NCBI GenBank assembly: GCA_029287575.1
Contig: JARFQW010000132.1
Span: 1-32,096 of the forward strand
Source of the DNA: Gammaproteobacteria bacterium
GTDB taxonomy: Bacteria > Pseudomonadota > Gammaproteobacteria > Steroidobacterales > XN24
Length of the DNA stretch: 32,096 nucleotides
Reading direction: 5' to 3'
The notes beneath the pieces were generated by a model. It ran no database searches and was not told where the DNA came from. It was given only the letters and a program-made list of their open reading frames with translations. Below, piece after piece: positions 17,709 to 26,497 of this stretch (the stretch's first letter is position 1; each line of letters opens with the position of its first letter). The position numbers were made by a program, and so were the translations under genes.

Positions 17709-20700
17709 CAGGGTTCTCGCTGGGCCAGCTGGCCGGCGGAGGGTCCGGCGGTGGCCATGACGGCCTCGACCTCGCTGCCTGATTCGCCGATGCGCAGCAG
17801 GCTGGGCAAGAGAATCAGGGTAAACAGGGTGCTGACGCTCAGGCCGCCGACGATGACCGCGGCAAGCCCACGATACAGTTCCGTGCCGGCGCCGGGCATC
17901 AACAGCAACGGCAGGACGCCGAACAGGCTCGTCAGGGTGCTCATGAGAATGGGCCGAAGACGGAAGCGTACAGCCTGCTCCACGGCGGCGCGGCGCGGCA
18001 GCCCGCCACGCTCGGCCTGGCGGGTCTGGTGCACGAGAAGAATTGCATTGTTGACGACCAGCCCGGTCAGGGTGATGAAGCCGATCATGGTCAGCAGATC
18101 CATCGGCTGAAAAACGACATGATCGACGATGCGGAGCAGCCCGACTCCGCCGACAATGGCCAGGGGCAGGGCGAGGATCACCAGCAGGCCGTCCCTGAAC
18201 GATCGGAACAGCGCGCTGATGAGCAGATAGAGAATGGCGATGGCGAGGGCCAGGCTGTTGGCCATGTTGCGGATCGCCGTATCCTTGTCGTCAGCCGTGC
18301 CCTGGTAGGTAATATCGCCGTCTTCGGGCAGTTCGGCCCGTATGGCCGGGTCCACTTCTTCCTTGATCAGACGAATGGCCGAGCCCAGCGCCATGTCCGG
18401 GGGAGGCGTGACCACCAGGGTAATCGTGCGCCTTCGGTCCACCCGGCGTATCTGGTCGGGCCCGGAAGTCCGTTCGACGCGTACCAGCTGTCCGAGCGGC
18501 TGGACGATCCCGTCCGGGGTGGCCAGCGGGATGGCGGACAGCTCCTCGGGAGTGCTCCAGTCGTGGGCCCTGAGAATGATGTCCAGTCGCGTCTCACCGT
18601 CGAAATAGTCGCCCACGTAAAGACCGTCGCCTAGGGACCGGACCACGCTGGCCATGGTCTGGCGGTCCCAGCCGGACTCGGCGAGGCGGCGTTCGTCCGG
18701 GACCAGGCGCAGCTCCGGCTCGGCAAGTTCGACCCCCGGAACCGGTCGGACGGTCGCCCCGGGCATGACCTGGGGCACCTTCATGAGGCCCGTCACGGCG
18801 GCCCCCAGCATGGCTTCGATGTCCCGGCTCTGAATGTTCACGTCGATGGAGCGGCCGCCGCCGAGGCGACCGAAAATCGACGCGCGCTGGGCAAAGGCCA
18901 GGGTGTCGGGAAAACCTCGAAGCACCTGGCCGTTCAGTACACCGAGCAGGGCGTCGACATCGTTGCGGTCTTCGGCGCGGGCGCCGAAGAAGCCGAAGCG
19001 GCCGAAGACCGCGAGAAAGTAGTTGGCCAACGCCGGTTCCCGGCTGCCTTCCAGGTACGGCGTCAGGCGCCCGTTGACTACTTCGGAAAACTCGGTTTTG
19101 GCGCTTTCGACGCTGACCCCCGGCGGCGGGAGCACGAATCCGAAAACGAAGTTCTGCTTGCCCTCGGGCAGATAGTCGGTTTCCGGCAGCAGGGCCCAGG
19201 TCAGGCCGGCTGCGCCCAGTACCAGCGCGACGATCCAGGCGGTGCGCCTCGCCCGCGTGTCGGTCGCCGCCATAATGTTCTTCGTGCCCTGGTCCCACCA
19301 GCCGGTGTGGGGGTCGTCCAGGCGCACCGTCTTGATCCACGTGCCGGCGGCCGTCGGAATGACCGTGATGGCCACCAGCAGCGAGGCGATTACCGCAATG
19401 GCAATGGCCAGCGCCAGATCGGCAAACAGCTGGCCGGCGATGTCCTGGAGAAAGACAATGGGCAGGAAGATCGCCACCGTCGTCGCGGTGGAGGCGATGA
19501 GTGCGCCCCGGACTTCGCTGGTGCCCTGAAGCGCGGCGACGCTCGCCGACTTGCCCTGCTCCCGGAGCCTGACGATGTTTTCCAGAACCACGATGGCGGC
19601 ATCCAGGACCATGCCCACGGCAAAGGCGAGTCCGGCCAGGGAAATGATGTTGAGCGTGCGCCCCGCGGCGTTCAGGGCGATGAAGGTGGCAAGGAGCGAA
19701 ATCGGAATGGCGAGCGCCACCATCATGGTGGCCCGGAACTTGCGCAGGAACCACCAGAGTATGCCCACGGCCAGCAGCATGCCCAACAGCAGATTGTTCC
19801 TGACCATGTCGATGGACTGCGTGATGTACACGGACTCGTCGTAGCTCTGGGTGATCGTGAGCCCGGCCCGGGCAATGGGGCCTTCGGCGAGTTCGGCGAC
19901 CGTGGCCTTGAGTTCTTCCATCACGTCCAGGACGTTGACGTTCTGCTCGGGTTCGACGTTCATGGCTATGGCCGGCCCGCCGTTGTTGTTCAGCGTGCCC
20001 GTCGGATCCCGGTAGGAGATTTGGACGGTGGCGACGTCCTGCAGATGAACCGGCTGGCCGTCTCTCCACGCCAAGACCATGTCCCGGTATTCGTCCACCT
20101 CGAACTGGCCGGCGAAGCGGATGGTGTAGCGCCGCCGACCGACGTCACTGAACCCGCCCGATACGTCGGTATTGTTGCCGGTAAGCCGCGCGAGACTCGG
20201 AATATCGATACCCAGGGCGGCCATGCGGTACGGGTCGAAGGTGATCCTCAGCTCCCGGTTGCGTCCGCCGTAGATCTCACTGTTGGCAACCCCCGGCACC
20301 CGCTCGAGCCGTGCCTGGACCACTTCCTCCACGAAGTCCTGATAGGTCGTGATGTCGGCGTCGCTGCCCGGTTCCGGGCGAATCGCAAACCATGCGATCG
20401 CGGTGCCGAAGCGCCCGCGGCCGGCGTAGATCACCGGCTCGTCCACGTCCGGCGGATAGCTGGGAACTCGATTGAGGCGGTTGACGACCTCGACCAGGGA
20501 GCGTTCGAGGCTCGTGCTGACGTCGAAGTTCAGCGTGATCGTGCCGCCGCCCCGATTGGCCGAGGACTCCAGTTTCTCCAGACCGGGCAGCCCCCGCAGC
20601 GCATCCTCCTGCGGCTCGATGATTTCCGCCTCGACTTCCTCGGGAGCCGCCGCCCGCCAGCTCGTGTTGATTTCTATGAGCGGCCGCTCGACATTCGGAA

Positions 20701-20809
20701 TCATCTGCACCGGCATCCGCATCAGGCCGATCCAGCCAAACAGTGCCACAAGCAGCACGGCAGCCACGACGGCGACGGGGTTTTCCAGGGCGGGTTTGGT
20801 GAGATTCAC
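17708..20809 (-). CDS. RND family efflux transporter permease
   Basis: This 1033-residue protein is an AcrB-type resistance-nodulation-division pump, a proton-driven inner-membrane trimer that exports drugs or other compounds. It shows the N-terminal TM1 (11-29), porter domains with GLEKLESSANRGGGTITLNF, TM4 with VGMVLDAAIVVLENI (398-412), and TM10-11 with TGLVVNNAILLVHQTRQAER and PILMSTLTSLFGVLPLLL. In AcrB the TM4 proton relay has two aspartates; here D403 is kept and the second position is A404, a variant that places it outside the classical HAE-1 drug pumps. The start is a GTG with no clear ribosome site, but no earlier start exists in frame. It is co-transcribed with the adaptor downstream. 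Substrate unknown. Confidence 0.95.
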   Translation of the reverse strand: MNLTKPALENPVAVVAAVLLVALFGWIGLMRMPVQMIPNVERPLIEINTSWRAAAPEEVEAEIIEPQEDALRGLPGLEKLESSANRGGGTITLNFDVSTSLERSLVEVVNRLNRVPSYPPDVDEPVIYAGRGRFGTAIAWFAIRPEPGSDADITTYQDFVEEVVQARLERVPGVANSEIYGGRNRELRITFDPYRMAALGIDIPSLARLTGNNTDVSGGFSDVGRRRYTIRFAGQFEVDEYRDMVLAWRDGQPVHLQDVATVQISYRDPTGTLNNNGGPAIAMNVEPEQNVNVLDVMEELKATVAELAEGPIARAGLTITQSYDESVYITQSIDMVRNNLLLGMLLAVGILWWFLRKFRATMMVALAIPISLLATFIALNAAGRTLNIISLAGLAFAVGMVLDAAIVVLENIVRLREQGKSASVAALQGTSEVRGALIASTATTVAIFLPIVFLQDIAGQLFADLALAIAIAVIASLLVAITVIPTAAGTWIKTVRLDDPHTGWWDQGTKNIMAATDTRARRTAWIVALVLGAAGLTWALLPETDYLPEGKQNFVFGFVLPPPGVSVESAKTEFSEVVNGRLTPYLEGSREPALANYFLAVFGRFGFFGARAEDRNDVDALLGVLNGQVLRGFPDTLAFAQRASIFGRLGGGRSIDVNIQSRDIEAMLGAAVTGLMKVPQVMPGATVRPVPGVELAEPELRLVPDERRLAESGWDRQTMASVVRSLGDGLYVGDYFDGETRLDIILRAHDWSTPEELSAIPLATPDGIVQPLGQLVRVERTSGPDQIRRVDRRRTITLVVTPPPDMALGSAIRLIKEEVDPAIRAELPEDGDITYQGTADDKDTAIRNMANSLALAIAILYLLISALFRSFRDGLLVILALPLAIVGGVGLLRIVDHVVFQPMDLLTMIGFITLTGLVVNNAILLVHQTRQAERGGLPRRAAVEQAVRFRLRPILMSTLTSLFGVLPLLLMPGAGTELYRGLAAVIVGGLSVSTLFTLILLPSLLRIGESGSEVEAVMATAGPSAGQLAQREP

Positions 20810-20998
20810 GATGATGCCGCGGTAGGCAGGGGCGAAGGGTTGATTGTATCCTTCGGCTCCGGGCCATGCAGTGGCAATATTGTCCCGGAAACGGGATCGG
20901 GGCGACAGATCGAACCGTCGCGCCGGCAGCGTGTCAAAGGGTCAATCGGACCGGAGTTTGCGACCAGGCGGTGGACCGGGGCGTCCGTGGGGTAATCA

Positions 20999-21931
20999 AT
21001 GCATTGGGGTTCCAGCAGCGTGTATCGCGTACTCTCGGTCGCCGTCGTGGCGTGGGCGGGTCTCCTGTCCGGCGCCTGCACGGACCCGCCACCGCCAATG
21101 ACCCACAATCCATCCCTGGACACGGACATCTACGTGGCACGCGGGGAGTGGACCGATGAGGGGCCCCGCTTCTTCGACCTGGTGAACGTGACCAAACGGT
21201 CCGGCTACGACAATCAGCCGAATTTTCTTCCGGATGGCAGCGGGTTTATCTATACCGTCATTAACGACGACGGACTGTCCGATATCTGGATGTACCGGCT
21301 GGGCGCCGCAGTCCCCGAACGCCTGACGATGACGCTGACCACCGAGTTCATGCCCAAGGTGATGCCGGCGGACGGGGGCTTTTCTTCAATTCGCTACGAA
21401 GAGGGGTTTTCCCGCCTGTGGGCGTTCAGCGAAGACGGCCGGCCCCAGCGGGTCATACTCCGGGACCATCTGCCTTTCGGCTATTACGCCTGGGTCAACG
21501 CCTCCCAGGTGGCAATGGTGGCCAGCTACAGCCTCGGCGAGGACGAGTACGGCGAACTCCAGATCGTGGACGTGGCCACCGAGACGGTGCGCACCATAGC
21601 GAGCGACGTGGGCCGCTGCGTTGCGCCGCTGGGAGAGGATGCGCTGGTCTACGTGGACAAAAGCGCCGAACCGTGGATGGTCCGGGGCATCGATATTTTC
21701 TCCGGCGAGGAGCGGTTTTCCTTCCCCGGTCGCAAGGGGATGGAGGATTTCGCCGTGGTCCACGATGGCTCGGTACTGATGGGCGAGGGTGGCCGGCTGT
21801 TCCGAAGAGGGCCTGGTATGGCTGACTGGGAGCTGGTGGCGGACTTCACGGACGAACTCAAGGGGCCGATCAGCCGAGTCGCGGCCAGCCGGGACGGCAG
21901 CTATATCGCGATCGTGGCCGAAGCGGGCTAG
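20999..21931 (+). CDS. TolB-like beta-propeller lipoprotein
   Basis: This 310-residue protein has a signal peptide ending LLSGAC (Cys27), so it is probably a lipoprotein. The body resembles TolB/WD40-like propellers. The blade motif YDNQPNFLPDGSGFIYTVIN followed by GLSDIWMYRL (about 69-101) is typical, as are later Asp-rich turns such as ASRDGSYIAIVAE at the C-terminus. Such proteins are usually protein-binding scaffolds or peptidase-associated propellers; no catalytic domain is present. The ATG at 20999 gives a good signal peptide although no strong ribosome site is visible. The gene is divergent from the RND pump (189-bp gap) and is followed after 5 bases by a GFA gene. Confidence 0.82.
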   Translation: MHWGSSSVYRVLSVAVVAWAGLLSGACTDPPPPMTHNPSLDTDIYVARGEWTDEGPRFFDLVNVTKRSGYDNQPNFLPDGSGFIYTVINDDGLSDIWMYRLGAAVPERLTMTLTTEFMPKVMPADGGFSSIRYEEGFSRLWAFSEDGRPQRVILRDHLPFGYYAWVNASQVAMVASYSLGEDEYGELQIVDVATETVRTIASDVGRCVAPLGEDALVYVDKSAEPWMVRGIDIFSGEERFSFPGRKGMEDFAVVHDGSVLMGEGGRLFRRGPGMADWELVADFTDELKGPISRVAASRDGSYIAIVAEAG

Positions 21932-21936
21932 CAGAG

Positions 21937-22347
21937 GTGTCAGCCAACGGTGCCTCGAATCTGACGGCTTATGAAGGCGGGTGTCATTGTGGCGCGGTCC
22001 GTTTCGAGGTTGACGCATCCGTGCCGGTGGAAGTCCACCAGTGCAACTGTTCTATCTGCGAACTCACGGGGTTTCTGCATCTGATTGTGCCGGCGGCCCG
22101 GTTCCGGCTGATAGAGGGCGCAGAACAGCTGACGGAGTACCGCTTCAATACGGGGACTGCGAGACATCTGTTCTGCAGCCGCTGCGGCATCAAGTCGTTT
22201 TATGTTCCGCGCTCCAACCCGGATGGGTACAGCGTCAATCTTCGGTGTCTCAATGGCATCGATCCCGCGGAGGTCACTGTAGCGCCGTTCGATGGCCGGC
22301 ACTGGGAAGATCATGCGGCGGAGCTGGCGGACCTGAGCCGGGGCTGA
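21937..22347 (+). CDS. GFA/CENP-V fold zinc-binding protein (second copy type)
   Basis: This 136-residue GFA protein has the zinc cysteines in GCHCGAV (C16, C18), CNCSIC (C36, C38, C41) and CSRCGIKSFY (C80, C83). It is only distantly similar to the GFA protein at 2051-2464 outside these motifs, so the two are not recent duplicates. The SRCGIKSFYVPRSNPDGYSV segment is typical of the CENP-V-like branch. Catalytic activity with glutathione adducts is a family possibility only. The start is probably the GTG at 21937, five bases after the previous stop, which suggests translational coupling to the TolB-like gene; no better start exists before the domain begins. Confidence 0.88.
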   Translation: MSANGASNLTAYEGGCHCGAVRFEVDASVPVEVHQCNCSICELTGFLHLIVPAARFRLIEGAEQLTEYRFNTGTARHLFCSRCGIKSFYVPRSNPDGYSVNLRCLNGIDPAEVTVAPFDGRHWEDHAAELADLSRG

Positions 22348-22467
22348 AGCTTCCGGACGTCCTCCGGTAGCGGCGGATTCGATGTTCCGGTAGACGGACC
22401 GGGGGCCGCATCGGTTATTATCTTGCGCCCTCCAGCCGTAATCCGGAACTCGGAATCCTCTGTAAGC

Positions 22468-23151
22468 ATGACGCCACGTTTATCTCTGCTTCCCGCCATT
22501 CTCCTGGTTGCTGTCCTGGCGCTGCCCACGGCCGGGTTCGCTCAGGCCCGTTACGTGACCGACCAGGGGGATTTCTATCTTCGGAGCGGGCCGAGCAATG
22601 GCCACCGCATCACCAAGCAGGTGGACGCGGGAACCTCGGTCACGGTGCTGGAGACGGATGAAGCCGCGGGCTACACCCGGGTACGGCTCGCCGACAACAC
22701 GGTGGGCTGGATCCTCAGCCGGTATCTGACCGGTCAGCCGTCCGCCCGGGACCAGCTGAGCCAGGCGAAGGCGCAGGTGGAGCGGATGGAAGCGCAGGTC
22801 CGGGAGATGGAGGTAGCCCTGGCCGGTACCCGCGAGGAAAACACCTCGCTGTCCGGATCCAGAAATTCGCTGGAGGCGGAGGTCACCAGGCTGTCCGGCG
22901 AGCTGGAGCGGATTCGCGCGGTGAGTTCGGGGGCCTTGCGGCTGGAAGCGACGAATCGCCAGCTCCAGGAACAGCTTGCCCAGGCGAACCAGCGTGCGGA
23001 CACCCTAGAGTCCAAGAACAGGATGCTGTCGGACAGCAGCCGCCGCGACTGGTTCCTGGCTGGCGCCGGCACCATTGTTCTCGGCCTGATACTCGGTCTC
23101 ATACTGCCCAGGCTCCGCTTCCGGCGGAAGTCGAAGTGGGGCGATCTCTGA
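22468..23151 (+). CDS. TIGR04211-type SH3 domain membrane protein (YgiM-like)
   Basis: This 227-residue protein has a signal peptide (1-25, ending TAGFAQA), a bacterial SH3 domain (about 27-88; DFYLRSGPSNGHRITKQVDA and GWILSRYLTG), a coiled coil (about 94-192) and one C-terminal membrane helix (195-214) followed by a basic tail (RLRFRRKSKWGDL). This matches the TIGR04211 family, which includes E. coli YgiM. It should be anchored in the inner membrane with the SH3 domain in the periplasm, probably binding cell wall. The ATG at 22468 begins the signal peptide. An AT-rich TATTAT at 22416-22421 may be its -10 element. It converges on ppsA across 22 bases. Confidence 0.92.
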   Translation: MTPRLSLLPAILLVAVLALPTAGFAQARYVTDQGDFYLRSGPSNGHRITKQVDAGTSVTVLETDEAAGYTRVRLADNTVGWILSRYLTGQPSARDQLSQAKAQVERMEAQVREMEVALAGTREENTSLSGSRNSLEAEVTRLSGELERIRAVSSGALRLEATNRQLQEQLAQANQRADTLESKNRMLSDSSRRDWFLAGAGTIVLGLILGLILPRLRFRRKSKWGDL

Positions 23152-23173
23152 GCCGGTCTTGTCCGGGGCCTCG

Positions 23174-25534
23174 TCAGCCCTGGATGGTTTCTCCGGCCAG
23201 AAACATCCAGGTCTCGACCACGGTGTCGGGATTCAGCGACATGCTTTCGATGCCCTCGTCGAGAAGCCAGCGCGCAAGATCCGGGTGATCGGACGGCCCC
23301 TGGCCGCAGATTCCCACGTATTTCCCGTGCCGACGGCAAGCCTCGATGGCCATGTGAAGCATCTTCTTGACCGCCGCGTCGCGCTCGTCGAACAATTCGG
23401 CGATCAGGCCCGAGTCACGGTCGAGCCCCAGCGTGAGCTGCGTCATGTCGTTGGAGCCGATGGACATACCGTCGAAGTGCTCGAGAAACTCGTCCGCCAG
23501 GAGAGCGTTTGACGGGATTTCGCACATCATGATGATCTTCAGGTCATTCTCGCCGCGCTTGAGGCCGTTTGCTTCCAGCAGTTCAATGACGGTCCTGCCT
23601 TCCGCAACCGTGCGGACGAACGGCACCATCAGCCAGACGTTCGTCAGGCCCATGTCCTCCCGCACCCGTTTCATGGCCCGGCATTCGAGTTCGAAGCAGG
23701 GCCGGAAACTCTTCGCCACGTAGCGCGAGGCGCCGCGGAACCCCAGCATCGGGTTTTCCTCATGGGGCTCGTACCGGTCGCCGCCGATCAGGTTTGCATA
23801 CTCGTTGGACTTGAAGTCCGAGAGCCGAACGATCACCGGCTCCGGCGCAAACGCCGCGGCGATGGTGGCGACCCCCTCGGCAAGGCGTTCCACGAAGAAC
23901 TCGATGGGGTCATCGAAGGCACCCATCTGCTCCCGAATCGTCGCCTGCAGCGTGTCGTCGAGCTTGTCCAGTTCCATCAGCGCCTGAGGATGCACGCCGA
24001 TCATCCGATTGATGATGAACTCCAGGCGGGCCAGGCCCACGCCCCGGTTGGGAATGCCGGCAAAATCGAAGGCCCGATCCGGGTTTCCCACGTTCATCAT
24101 GATCTTCACGGGGACTTCCGGCAGGCGGTCCAGCTCGATGACGGTCTCCTCGAAGTCGAGGACGCCGTCGTAGACATGACCGGTGTCGCCTTCGGCGCAG
24201 CTGACGGTGACCGGCGCTCCGTCGTTGATGGCAACCGTGGCGTCGCCGGTGCCCACCAGCGCCGGTATGCCCAGTTCCCGGGCAATAATCGCCGCGTGAC
24301 AGGTACGTCCGCCCCGATTCGTGACGATGGCCGAGGCGCGCTTCATCACCGGCTCCCAGTCCGGGTCGGTCATGTCCGCCACCAGGACATCGCCGGCCTG
24401 GACCCGGTTCATGTCCTTCACGTGGCTCACGACTCGCGCCGTGCCCGCACCGATCCGGTGGCCGATCGCCCGCCCGCTGATCAGCGACCGGGACCGTGTC
24501 TTGAGCTTGAACCGTTCCAGCGAGCCCGCCCGGCGGCTCTGGACGGTCTCCGGACGGGCCTGCAGGATGTAGAGCTTTCCGTCCTCTCCGTCTTTGCCCC
24601 ACTCGATGTCCATCGGCGCCCCGTAGTGTTCCTCGATGGTCAGGGCCATACGCGAAAGCGCCTGGACGTCTTCGTCGGAAATCGAGTAGCGGCGGCGGTC
24701 GGAGCGGTCCACATCCACGATCCGGGTCGCCTCGGTGCCGTCCCCGTAAATCATCTTCAGCGCCTTGCCGCCGAGGGTTCTGCGCAGAATGGGCTGATGG
24801 CCTGAAGCCAGCGCCGGCTTGTAGACGTAGAATTCATCCGGGTTGACAGCCCCCTGGACAACTGTTTCCCCGAGTCCCCAGGCCGAGGTGATGAAGACCA
24901 CGTCGCGGAAACCCGAGTCCGTGTCGAGGGTGAACATGACGCCGCTGGAGCCGATATCGCTGCGAACCATGTGCTGCACGCCGGCCGAAAGGGCTACGTG
25001 GGCGTGCTCGAAACCGTGGTGCTCCCGATAGGCAATCGCCCGATCGGTGAACAGTGAGGCATAGACCTCGTGCAGCCGGGCGACCACATCGTCGAGGCCG
25101 CGAACGTTGAGGAAGGTTTCCTGCTGACCGGCAAACGAGGCCTCGGGCAGATCCTCCGCTGTAGCCGACGACCGCACGGCCACCGCAATATCCCTGCCGC
25201 CGGCCATGGCGGTCCAGGCCTCGCCGATTTCCGACACCAGCCGCTCCGGCAGGGGAGCATCCAGGACCCAGCCGCGAATTTTCGAGCCCGCCGCCACGAG
25301 GGCGCTCACGTCGTCCACATCGAGGCCGTCGAGGACTTCGTTGATCCGGTCCGCCAGCCCGTCCTGCGCGAGGAAGTCCCGGTAGGCCTGTGCCGTTGTG
25401 GCAAACCCGCCGGGGACGGAAACCCCGAGATCGGCCAGTTCGCTGATCATTTCGCCCAGAGAGGCATTCTTGCCGCCGACCAACTCGATGTCGGTCTTGC
25501 GGATTTCCTGAAACGTCATGACGTAAGGCTGCAC
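23174..25534 (-). CDS. ppsA: Phosphoenolpyruvate synthase
   Basis: PpsA converts pyruvate and ATP to phosphoenolpyruvate, AMP and phosphate, an entry step of gluconeogenesis. The 786-residue protein has the N-terminal nucleotide domain ([20 protein letters not shown], about 19-38; [19 protein letters not shown], 121-139). The mobile domain has the catalytic H413 in [20 protein letters not shown] (408-427). The C-terminal PEP/pyruvate barrel ends in [11 protein letters not shown] and [13 protein letters not shown]411, two residues before H413, is the position that PpsR phosphorylates in E. coli. I chose the GTG at 25534 because AAGGGGG lies just upstream and the N-terminus then aligns with other PpsA proteins; the ATG at 25519 has no ribosome site. 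It is divergent from ppsR. Confidence 0.96.
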   Translation of the reverse strand: MQPYVMTFQEIRKTDIELVGGKNASLGEMISELADLGVSVPGGFATTAQAYRDFLAQDGLADRINEVLDGLDVDDVSALVAAGSKIRGWVLDAPLPERLVSEIGEAWTAMAGGRDIAVAVRSSATAEDLPEASFAGQQETFLNVRGLDDVVARLHEVYASLFTDRAIAYREHHGFEHAHVALSAGVQHMVRSDIGSSGVMFTLDTDSGFRDVVFITSAWGLGETVVQGAVNPDEFYVYKPALASGHQPILRRTLGGKALKMIYGDGTEATRIVDVDRSDRRRYSISDEDVQALSRMALTIEEHYGAPMDIEWGKDGEDGKLYILQARPETVQSRRAGSLERFKLKTRSRSLISGRAIGHRIGAGTARVVSHVKDMNRVQAGDVLVADMTDPDWEPVMKRASAIVTNRGGRTCHAAIIARELGIPALVGTGDATVAINDGAPVTVSCAEGDTGHVYDGVLDFEETVIELDRLPEVPVKIMMNVGNPDRAFDFAGIPNRGVGLARLEFIINRMIGVHPQALMELDKLDDTLQATIREQMGAFDDPIEFFVERLAEGVATIAAAFAPEPVIVRLSDFKSNEYANLIGGDRYEPHEENPMLGFRGASRYVAKSFRPCFELECRAMKRVREDMGLTNVWLMVPFVRTVAEGRTVIELLEANGLKRGENDLKIIMMCEIPSNALLADEFLEHFDGMSIGSNDMTQLTLGLDRDSGLIAELFDERDAAVKKMLHMAIEACRRHGKYVGICGQGPSDHPDLARWLLDEGIESMSLNPDTVVETWMFLAGETIQG

Positions 25535-25539
25535 GGGCG

Positions 25540-25546
25540 CCCCCTT
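25540..25546 (-). promoter_or_regulatory. Ribosome binding site that fixes a GTG start for ppsA
   Basis: The minus strand reads AAGGGGG, then 5 bases, then GTG (25534). This site decides between the GTG and the later ATG at 25519. Confidence 0.65.
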
Positions 25547-25591
25547 GTTTTGACCACGCCGGCAAAGTGACAATGCCCCGTAATGCCGTGA

Positions 25592-25611
25592 GCGCGTCTG
25601 CGCAGGCGCGC
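25592..25611. repeat. 20-bp near-perfect palindrome between ppsA and ppsR
   Basis: The sequence GCGCGTCTGCGCAGGCGCGC equals its own reverse complement except at one symmetric pair, with the centre at CTGCGCAG. It lies 57 bases upstream of the ppsA GTG and 19 bases upstream of the ppsR ATG. It could be an operator for a dimeric regulator or a hairpin in the ppsR leader. GC-rich DNA makes such palindromes easier to obtain by chance. Confidence 0.4.
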
Positions 25612-25630
25612 GACCATGGGATCAGGGTCA

Positions 25631-26497
25631 ATGAATCACAGGACGATTTTTTTCGTTTCGGACCAGACCGGGATAACCGCGGAAACCCTCGGTCACAGCC
25701 TGCTTACCCAGTTCGACGGGCTCCGGTTTCGGAGCGTGACTCTGCCATTTATCGACGGCATAGACAAGGCAAAGGAGGTCGTGCGGCGGGTCAACCTGAC
25801 CGCGGAAGTGGAGGGCGTAAGGCCAATTGTGTTTGCCACTTTCGTGCACGACGAGATCCGTGCGGTGATCCGCGGCAGCCGTGGCCTGCTCCTGGATTTC
25901 TTCGATGCCTTCATCGACCCGCTGGAACGGGAGCTGGACGTCCGGTCCAGCCATATGGTCGGCCGCGCTCACGGGCAGAAGAACCAGGACTGGTACAGCC
26001 GAAGAATCGACGCCATGAACTTCGCGCTGGAGAACGACGACGGCCAGACCGTGCGAAACTACGAGAAGGCCGACGTGATTCTGGTCGGTGTGTCCCGCTC
26101 GGGGAAAACACCCACCTGCCTCTACATGGCGCTCCACTACGGCATTTTCCCGGCCAACTATCCCCTGGCTGACGAGGAGTTCGAGAGCGGTCATCTGCCC
26201 GGGGCATTGCTGCAGCACCGCCACAAGCTCTACGGTCTGACGATCGCCCCGTCCCGACTGGTGCAGATTCGCAACGAGCGACGGCCGGAGAGCCGCTACG
26301 CGTCGGCCGATCAGGTCGGTTTCGAGCTTCGCTCGGCGCAGGGCCTGTTCCGGAAATTCGGCGTTCCCTGGATGGATACCACGGAATGCTCGATCGAGGA
26401 GATCGCCAGTACGGTCCTTGCGAGGATGGGCCTGCTGGACCGAAATGCCGCGGATCCGGAGCGCGTGGAAAGCTCAGAACCGGGCAGCGGCGCCTAG
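25631..26497 (+). CDS. ppsR: PEP synthase regulatory protein (bifunctional kinase/pyrophosphorylase)
   Basis: PpsR (DUF299) inactivates PEP synthase by ADP-dependent phosphorylation of a threonine next to the catalytic histidine and reactivates it by phosphate-dependent removal. The 288-residue protein shows the family N-terminus FFVSDQTGITAETLGHSLL (7-25), VGRAHGQK (110-117) and the P-loop GVSRSGKTPTCLYMA (153-167). RNERRPESRYASADQV follows later. The ATG at 25631 is preferred to the in-frame ATG at 25616 because the family begins a few residues before FFVSD. It is divergent from its target gene ppsA. Its TAG stop shares the CTAG at 26494-26497 with the stop of pgm on the other strand. Confidence 0.95.
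   Translation: MNHRTIFFVSDQTGITAETLGHSLLTQFDGLRFRSVTLPFIDGIDKAKEVVRRVNLTAEVEGVRPIVFATFVHDEIRAVIRGSRGLLLDFFDAFIDPLERELDVRSSHMVGRAHGQKNQDWYSRRIDAMNFALENDDGQTVRNYEKADVILVGVSRSGKTPTCLYMALHYGIFPANYPLADEEFESGHLPGALLQHRHKLYGLTIAPSRLVQIRNERRPESRYASADQVGFELRSAQGLFRKFGVPWMDTTECSIEEIASTVLARMGLLDRNAADPERVESSEPGSGA

Noticed and set aside
19307-20995. 562-residue open frame on the plus strand opposite the RND pump
   Set aside because: It mirrors the codon structure of a clear RND gene, has no domain signature, and is rich in Arg, Gly, His and Asp as expected from antisense reading of GC-rich coding DNA.
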